Part shown: positions 21,830 to 26,039 of the stretch, piece by piece
Numbering within the stretch: position 1 is the stretch's first letter
Layout of the letters: every line of letters starts with the position of its first letter
Origin: a virus
Length of the DNA stretch: 26,039 nt
IMG/VR virus record: IMGVR_UViG_3300030451_003662
Coordinates: 1-26,039 of that record
Reading direction: 5' to 3' (one strand)
Translations under genes and position numbers: made by a program
Notes under the pieces: model-generated
Database searches by the model: none
The model's input: only the letters and a program-made list of their open reading frames with translations
Told to the model about the DNA's origin: nothing

Positions 21830-23373
21830 AAGATCAATAAGCCACGATTATCATATACGCTATCTACTCCGTCAGCCGTCATATATTCACCAAGTGCCAT
21901 TATGGTAGCAACTATACCATCAACCTTTTCTCTAGACTTGTTTTTAGCTACCTTGATATTACCGGCCGGATCTTCTTGGATTGCAACATTAGATAGCATC
22001 CAATTCATTACCGGATTGTTATTATGCATTAATTGTTTGCTTAATACCAATTTTTCAAATTCTTTTGTAGGGGCTGACATACTAACAAAACCTTGACCGA
22101 AAGGGCTCATATTTACACCTTCATTGTTCATAAGATCAATCACAAGTTGCGAGGCATTCCACCGATCGTAAGCTATAGATTGTATTCTATATTTGGATCC
22201 TAACTCTCTTATTTTTTGCTTGATAAATTCATAGTCTTGTACGTCTCCTTCGGTTGGTATTATATGATCTTGATTGATCCAAGTTAAATAATCAACCTTA
22301 TCTCTATTGCTTCTTTTTTTTGCATTTTCTCTTGGCACAAACAAATGCGGAAGAATAAAAAACTTTTCTTTTAATTTAAAAATCAATACTAAAGCTGATA
22401 TATCTCTTGTAGAGGCTAAGTCTAATCCGCCCCAACATTCAAGGCCGTTTAGATCTTCAAGATTAATATTGTAATTACATTTCATCCAATCTTCATTTGG
22501 TATGAATACTGATAAGGAATCCGTCCATAAATTTAACATCAGTCTTTTAAAAGTATTTAGATACGAGGGTACGTCTTTAGCTCTTTGCGATTCCCTAATC
22601 ATATATTCTTTCCTTAAACTCACGCCGTAATTGGGATTGCATTTTTTCCATACCTTCTCACAATCTATATTATCATTATCTTTAGCTTCATAAATTACAG
22701 GATAAAAACTTTCATCCTCAATAGATCCGTCTCTTACTTTACAAGCATAATCATAAAGCTCATAACAAATAGATTGCTTATCATAACCGGCCGTAGTAAT
22801 CGCTATGCAAAGCGGCTCCCTTCGGGCCCCTGTCGAGGTTAAAAGAGTATCCCATAAGTCTCTATTTTTCTGTACGTGCATTTCATCCATCAATATACAA
22901 CTTGCATTGAAGCCGTGTTTAGTAGAACTATCAGAGCTAATAGCTTTAAAGAAATTGCCTTTTGATTCATTGATTATTGAGTTACGAAATACCTTACCCC
23001 TTTTTGATAACTCGGGATTATTCAAAATCATTTGCTTAGCAATATCAAATATTATGTTAGCTTGATTTCTATCACCGGCCGAAGCGTAGATTTCTCCTCC
23101 TCTTTCACGATCTGCGAAAAGCATATACAAACCTATAGCGGCACATAATGTTGTTTTACCATTCTTTCGGGGCACTTGGATATAACAAGTACGATATTTT
23201 CTTAATCCATTCTCTTTGATTTTCATACCAAAAAGATTGCTAATTATTTTCTTTTGCCAATCCTCTAAGATCAAAGATTCTCCGGCCTTTTCACCTTTTG
23301 TATGAGTAATGAAAGTTTCAATAAAGCCAATAGCTTTATCACTCGCTTTTTTATCAAAATAATATTTACTCAA
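21826..23373 (-). CDS. terL: Terminase large subunit
   Basis: A 515-residue packaging motor of the HK97-type Terminase_1 family. The ATPase domain has Walker A VPRKNGKT (67-74), Walker B ILMDEMH (160-166) and a coupling motif region (CIAITTAGYD, 189-198). The nuclease domain has D318 in GLDLASTRD, a second acidic site near AYDRW (401-405) and D485 in KVDGIVATIM. It drives ATP-dependent DNA translocation through the portal and cuts the DNA concatemer. The start codon is TTG (23373-23371); an in-frame TAA lies 12 bases upstream and the next Met is residue 50, so TTG is the best start. It overlaps terS by 8 bases. Confidence 0.96.
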   Translation of the reverse strand: MSKYYFDKKASDKAIGFIETFITHTKGEKAGESLILEDWQKKIISNLFGMKIKENGLRKYRTCYIQVPRKNGKTTLCAAIGLYMLFADRERGGEIYASAGDRNQANIIFDIAKQMILNNPELSKRGKVFRNSIINESKGNFFKAISSDSSTKHGFNASCILMDEMHVQKNRDLWDTLLTSTGARREPLCIAITTAGYDKQSICYELYDYACKVRDGSIEDESFYPVIYEAKDNDNIDCEKVWKKCNPNYGVSLRKEYMIRESQRAKDVPSYLNTFKRLMLNLWTDSLSVFIPNEDWMKCNYNINLEDLNGLECWGGLDLASTRDISALVLIFKLKEKFFILPHLFVPRENAKKRSNRDKVDYLTWINQDHIIPTEGDVQDYEFIKQKIRELGSKYRIQSIAYDRWNASQLVIDLMNNEGVNMSPFGQGFVSMSAPTKEFEKLVLSKQLMHNNNPVMNWMLSNVAIQEDPAGNIKVAKNKSREKVDGIVATIMALGEYMTADGVDSVYDNRGLLIL

Positions 23374-23842
23374 AATAATTATTTATTTGCGTGTTATTAG
23401 TTACGTTCGGAGCTGATATTGAAGCTCTAGCAACCGGAGTTATACCAAATTGTGCTGCTAATTTTAATGCAGAGTTCAAAGCGTCTTTAGATATTTTTTG
23501 ATAGGGCACCGCTTGAGTGTGTTTTAAAGTACCATCAGGGTTTTTAAAAGCTTGGATTCTACCTTTATTTCTTAAGAGTTGCTCAGTCTCTATATATAAA
23601 CTAATCTCATTACAATAAGCTTCTATCAATCTTAGATCTATTTTATGTAGCATATTTAGATTGTGTAATTGTAAAGTGATTTTTTTCCATTCCTGTTTAC
23701 CGATTTTACTGAGCCAAGACGGAGGAGAAGGAACTTCAGAGCATAGATCAACTTGCATTTCATTATCAATTACTCTTGATTTTTCTAATGTACCTTGCAT
23801 TTTTTTTAATGCGGTGGGTAATTTCTTTCGGCCTTTTGACAT
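23366..23842 (-). CDS. terS: Terminase small subunit, P27 family
   Basis: A 158-residue protein of the P27 (Terminase_4) family. The basic start KGRKKLPTALKKMQGTLEKS, then PSPPSWLSKIGKQEWKKIT, the LIEAYCNEISLYIETEQLL helix and the end YQKISKDALNSALKLAAQFG followed by ITPVARAS are all typical. The protein recognises phage DNA to start packaging and regulates the large subunit. The leader (ACAAATATAAAAAAAATG) is A-rich without a Shine-Dalgarno, a common Bacteroidota form. It is the first gene after the hairpin that separates the head genes from the ParB cassette. Confidence 0.92.
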   Translation of the reverse strand: MSKGRKKLPTALKKMQGTLEKSRVIDNEMQVDLCSEVPSPPSWLSKIGKQEWKKITLQLHNLNMLHKIDLRLIEAYCNEISLYIETEQLLRNKGRIQAFKNPDGTLKHTQAVPYQKISKDALNSALKLAAQFGITPVARASISAPNVTNNTQINNYFE

Positions 23843-23862
23843 TTTTTTTATATTTGTTTTGG

Positions 23863-23870
23863 CAAATTGA
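23863..23870 (-). promoter_or_regulatory. Possible -7 element before terS
   Basis: On the minus strand TCAATTTG differs from the Bacteroidota TAnnTTTG consensus at one fixed position and lies about 20 bases before the terS ATG, after a hairpin. A short A-rich leader would follow. No clear -33 element is visible, so this is a weak candidate for the start of late transcription. Confidence 0.22.
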
Positions 23871-23896
23871 AAATTTGTTTTTTTTGGTAAGTAAAG

Positions 23897-23925
23897 AAAA
23901 CCGGTAATTTTATGTTATCGGTTTT
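23897..23925. terminator. Hairpin terminator between accessory cassette and terS
   Basis: Plus strand AAAACCGGTAA (23897-23907) and TTATCGGTTTT (23915-23925) flank a 7-base loop. On plus-strand RNA the single difference is a G-U pair and a run of nine T follows (23922-23930), a good terminator. On minus-strand RNA the same position is an A-C mismatch and the T-run is TTTTCTTT, a weaker one. It lies right after the stop of the dioxygenase gene, so it can end the cassette transcript and may also block antisense transcription. Confidence 0.7.
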
Positions 23926-23928
23926 TTT

Positions 23929-24708
23929 TTAACAATTTAAAAAAGCATTTAATGGATAAAAAATTAAACTATTTCTGTAGCCCCCTTTTCTTGTTTCTAT
24001 TATTGGGGTAACTCCGTGTAAGTTTCTCCATGCCGGATAAACTAACATAGAGTTGTCAGCCTGTTCAAATGTAGCATCATAATCAGGAACATGTAACGAA
24101 CCGCCTTTTGAATTGTTCCTTTTAGTCAAGATAATATTAACAGTGCCTTTTATGTTTCCTGTATCTCGATGAAAAGGAGCCGAAATATTAAAATTAGATA
24201 TACTGCTTGTAAACAAGTTACCAAATCTCCATTCGTTTTTGATACCTTGAAAAATTTCTTTTTGTCTTTCGTAAATTTTAGGAGTTAATTGTTTAATTAT
24301 TTTTTCTCCTTCAATACAAGCTAACCACATAGCTTTAATAAAAGTTTGTGCGGCTTTATTTCTGTGTACGCTTGATATGTTCGGGTAAGCTCTTTTCATA
24401 CGTGCTTTTGGAGGTATAGAACCGATTATTGTACTATATTGCTCAACGCCTTCTCCTCGCTTTACATCAAGTGCTGATGCACGAGTCATCATAGATTTGG
24501 GTACTCTTTCAGATCTAAATTCTTTGTTTGCTATATTCAAATATGATATTAAATCTTTGCTATATTCTTTGACGTCTTTAATATAAAATCCTATAATCTC
24601 TCCATTGTTTTCTAATAAACAATTTTCAGTAACATTGGGATCAATGTATTTACATTTATTACCGACTTTAATTGTATGTTCTTTTTCTTTTAATTTTAAT
24701 ATTTTCAT
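23929..24708 (-). CDS. Fe(II)/2-oxoglutarate dioxygenase, possibly TET/JBP-like
   Basis: A 259-residue protein. The C-terminal half holds the iron and 2-oxoglutarate site: H180-x-D182 in APFHRDTGN, H231 in NLHGVTP and R245 in GGYRNSLIFY, with KGGSLHVPDYDATF between them. This HRDxGN ... GGxLxVPxY ... LHGVxP ... YRxSL pattern resembles the TET/JBP group of phage oxygenases that hydroxylate pyrimidines in DNA. The N-terminal half (RSERVPKSMMTRASALDVKR, IIGSIPPKARMKRAYPNISS) is family-specific and basic. I chose the ATG at 24708 because it forms a TAA-A-ATG junction with the FkbM gene; the longer form at 24732 would need a GTG. The oxygenase class is fairly sure; DNA as substrate is inference from neighbours. 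Confidence 0.75.
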   Translation of the reverse strand: MKILKLKEKEHTIKVGNKCKYIDPNVTENCLLENNGEIIGFYIKDVKEYSKDLISYLNIANKEFRSERVPKSMMTRASALDVKRGEGVEQYSTIIGSIPPKARMKRAYPNISSVHRNKAAQTFIKAMWLACIEGEKIIKQLTPKIYERQKEIFQGIKNEWRFGNLFTSSISNFNISAPFHRDTGNIKGTVNIILTKRNNSKGGSLHVPDYDATFEQADNSMLVYPAWRNLHGVTPIIETRKGGYRNSLIFYPLNAFLNC

Positions 24709-24709
24709 T

Positions 24710-25390
24710 TTAATAATTATATACGTTAGCACAAGGAGGAAACCATGATTTTTGCCACATTACGTAATCATGCGAAAAGCTTGGAGCCTTCACATTTTTG
24801 TAATGCTTCTTCATTTTGTTTACTATTTTGCGATATCTATTTATACTTTCATCTACATCAAAACTCCATTCGAAAACTAATTTTTTTGGAAAGATTTGTA
24901 AGCCCTCTAAAATTGACATTTCTGCACCTTCAATATCCATTTTACAACAAAGTTTTTTTGAATTTAAAACCTCGCTGAAGTGAATCGTATCTACATTAAA
25001 AACTTCATTGCCCCAATCTTTATATAGAGAGTTTCTCCAAACTTGTTTATTATTACCGACATACATCCGCATCTTTTTTTGATCAGAAGATACTACTGCT
25101 TTTTGAATTATATCAGCATCAAAATTATTGAGCTTTAAATTTTTTTCAATCATTCTACAAGAAAAAGGATCGGGCTCATATATTTTTACTTTAGCGTTAT
25201 TCTTTAAAACCATTAAAGCGAAGGCCCCTACATTGCCACCTAAATCAATCCACTCTTCACCGGATTCGATTTGAAAGTATTTTCTTTGATATGAGTTTTT
25301 TTCTATGACTTCTCTAAAAGCTTTTTCATCACTCGTACCCTCTCTAACATAAAATTTAAGATCGTCATGCTCTAATATTTTTAATCGCAT
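24710..25390 (-). CDS. FkbM-family methyltransferase
   Basis: A 226-residue SAM-dependent methyltransferase. The SAM-binding loop is EEWIDLGGNVGAFAL (45-59, D49 and the GGNVG loop), the acidic residue after strand 2 is E72 in YEPDP, and the FkbM hallmark is CKMDIEGAEMSILEGL (149-164). FkbM enzymes methylate hydroxyl groups, often on sugars or secondary metabolites. Here the gene sits between a ParB-domain gene (10-base overlap) and a dioxygenase gene (one base apart). O-methylation of a hydroxyl made by the dioxygenase is an attractive reading, but alternative substrates such as glycans or a virion protein are not excluded. Confidence 0.88.
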   Translation of the reverse strand: MRLKILEHDDLKFYVREGTSDEKAFREVIEKNSYQRKYFQIESGEEWIDLGGNVGAFALMVLKNNAKVKIYEPDPFSCRMIEKNLKLNNFDADIIQKAVVSSDQKKMRMYVGNNKQVWRNSLYKDWGNEVFNVDTIHFSEVLNSKKLCCKMDIEGAEMSILEGLQIFPKKLVFEWSFDVDESINRYRKIVNKMKKHYKNVKAPSFSHDYVMWQKSWFPPCANVYNY

Positions 25391-25968
25391 TTCTCACATC
25401 TTAATTTATCTAAAACTAAAGCCCCTACGTTAACGCCTTTATTACGAAGCTTAGATATTCTCTCATAGGCCTCATCATATGTATCAAGATCGAACTCGAT
25501 TTGAATAGCTTTTTTTGAACTTGATTTTTTTTGTTCTAAGACTTGATCGATCTCTACATTATCTAAAATAGAATAATCTAATTCTTGATCGTCCGGCTCG
25601 AAGATCTCTGAAGCGTGGAAACCCCAATCAATTAATTCCTCATATTCAAAATATTTAACTAATAAATCATCGTCAAAAGATCCTCCATTTTTATTTAATC
25701 TGATATTTAATTCCTTTTCTTTTTCTAAAGTCAAATTCAATTCATTACAAGGGATCTCATCATTGCCAAGCTCTTGCCATATTTTAAGTCGTTGATGCCC
25801 GCCAATTACAATATTTTTTCTTTCGGTATTTACATTAATAATTATTGGATCTACAACGCCGAATTTTTCCAAAGAATTTTTTAAATCTTCTTGTTGTACT
25901 TTTGTTATTTTTCTTGGATTATATTCAGATTGAATTAACTCGTTTATTTTTCTATTTGTTATTTTCAT
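25381..25968 (-). CDS. ParB/Srx-domain protein without methylase domain
   Basis: A 195-residue protein. Residues 5-75 are the ParB/sulfiredoxin-like domain: SEYNPRKITKVQQEDLKNSL, FGVVDPIIIN and IVIGGHQRLKIWQELG with the GGHQR motif (56-60). Residues 85-118 (KELNIRLNKNGGSFDDDLLV then the DWGF motif) are the linker commonly joining this domain to a C-terminal N4/N6 DNA methylase in phages, but that methylase is absent. Instead a short domain follows (KKAIQIEFDLDTYDEAYERI to the end, with C191 and C194 in CEKC). Such phage ParB proteins can be DNA-binding nucleases or CTP-dependent switches. It heads the cassette upstream of the terminase genes. Confidence 0.88.
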   Translation of the reverse strand: MKITNRKINELIQSEYNPRKITKVQQEDLKNSLEKFGVVDPIIINVNTERKNIVIGGHQRLKIWQELGNDEIPCNELNLTLEKEKELNIRLNKNGGSFDDDLLVKYFEYEELIDWGFHASEIFEPDDQELDYSILDNVEIDQVLEQKKSSSKKAIQIEFDLDTYDEAYERISKLRNKGVNVGALVLDKLRCEKCD

Positions 25969-25969
25969 T

Positions 25970-26039
25970 TTAATTAATATTTATATTTAAATTTAGATCT
26001 ATACCCATATCTCCAATTTTGCGTGTAAAAAATTGAGAT
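25970..26039 (-). CDS. C-terminal end of an upstream gene (partial)
   Basis: Reading from the window edge, a frame from 26038 stays open for 22 codons and ends with TAA (25970-25972) one base before the ParB ATG, giving TAA-A-ATG, the same junction found between the FkbM and dioxygenase genes. The peptide contains RKIGDMGIDLN. A second frame, ending at 25974, is also open and gives a basic aromatic peptide (YTQNWRYGYRSKFKYKY), so the choice of frame is uncertain. The gene cannot be identified. Confidence 0.32.
   Translation of the reverse strand, partial: SQFFTRKIGDMGIDLNLNININ

Noticed and set aside
24709-24732. Longer dioxygenase start at 24732
   Set aside because: It would need a GTG codon inside the FkbM gene, while the ATG at 24708 gives a compact TAA-A-ATG junction and a normal beginning.
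1-26039. tRNA genes
   Set aside because: No intergenic space shows a cloverleaf with GTTCRA-type T-loop; the gaps are too short or low in G+C.

Overview
The window is part of a tailed-phage genome (free phage or prophage) with a siphovirus-type, HK97-like virion. Every gene I can support lies on the minus strand, so it is transcribed from the right end (26039) to the left end (1). The DNA is AT-rich (roughly one third G+C by eye). Genes are tightly packed, often with ATGA or TAATG overlaps, and start codons sit in A/T-rich leaders without a clear Shine-Dalgarno. That combination, together with the protein families, suggests a Bacteroidota host, probably a flavobacterium. This is inference: no host gene is present. 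No integrase, repressor, tRNA or CRISPR array is visible, so lifestyle cannot be decided. The longest gene-free stretch is about 157 bases.

In transcription order: (1) 26039-23929, an accessory cassette directly upstream of the terminase: the end of an unknown gene, a ParB-domain protein, an FkbM-type methyltransferase and an Fe(II)/2-oxoglutarate dioxygenase resembling the TET/JBP group. It is closed by a hairpin at 23897-23925. (2) 23842-17396, the packaging and head genes: TerS, TerL, a small unknown protein, portal, a large multi-module prohead protease and the major capsid protein, followed by a strong terminator at 17348-17381. (3) 17336-14714, connector and neck genes, a virion surface-like beta protein and the tail tube protein. 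(4) 14642-7192, the tail chaperones G and G-T (joined by a -1 frameshift), the tape measure and a 1,646-residue tail tip plus receptor-binding protein. (5) 7179-4525, a fibre-associated protein, a lysis cassette (three small membrane proteins and an M15 peptidase) and an HTH-metallophosphoesterase. (6) A 157-base intergenic region. (7) 4367-41, a probable early or replication module: four poorly known proteins including a possible SSB, a winged-helix protein with a clamp-binding-like tail, a replisome-organizer-like protein, a NinB-like protein, a VRR-NUC nuclease, an HNH nuclease and several small proteins.

The two observations I consider strongest are the complete frameshift cassette at 14295-14334 (A AAA AAG heptamer, 6-base spacer, stem-loop, and a -1 frame that runs exactly into the next reading frame) and the ParB/FkbM/dioxygenase cassette, which is a candidate DNA-hypermodification system. 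Three small genes (53, 36 and 51 residues) are added on the basis of start/stop overlaps and protein character.
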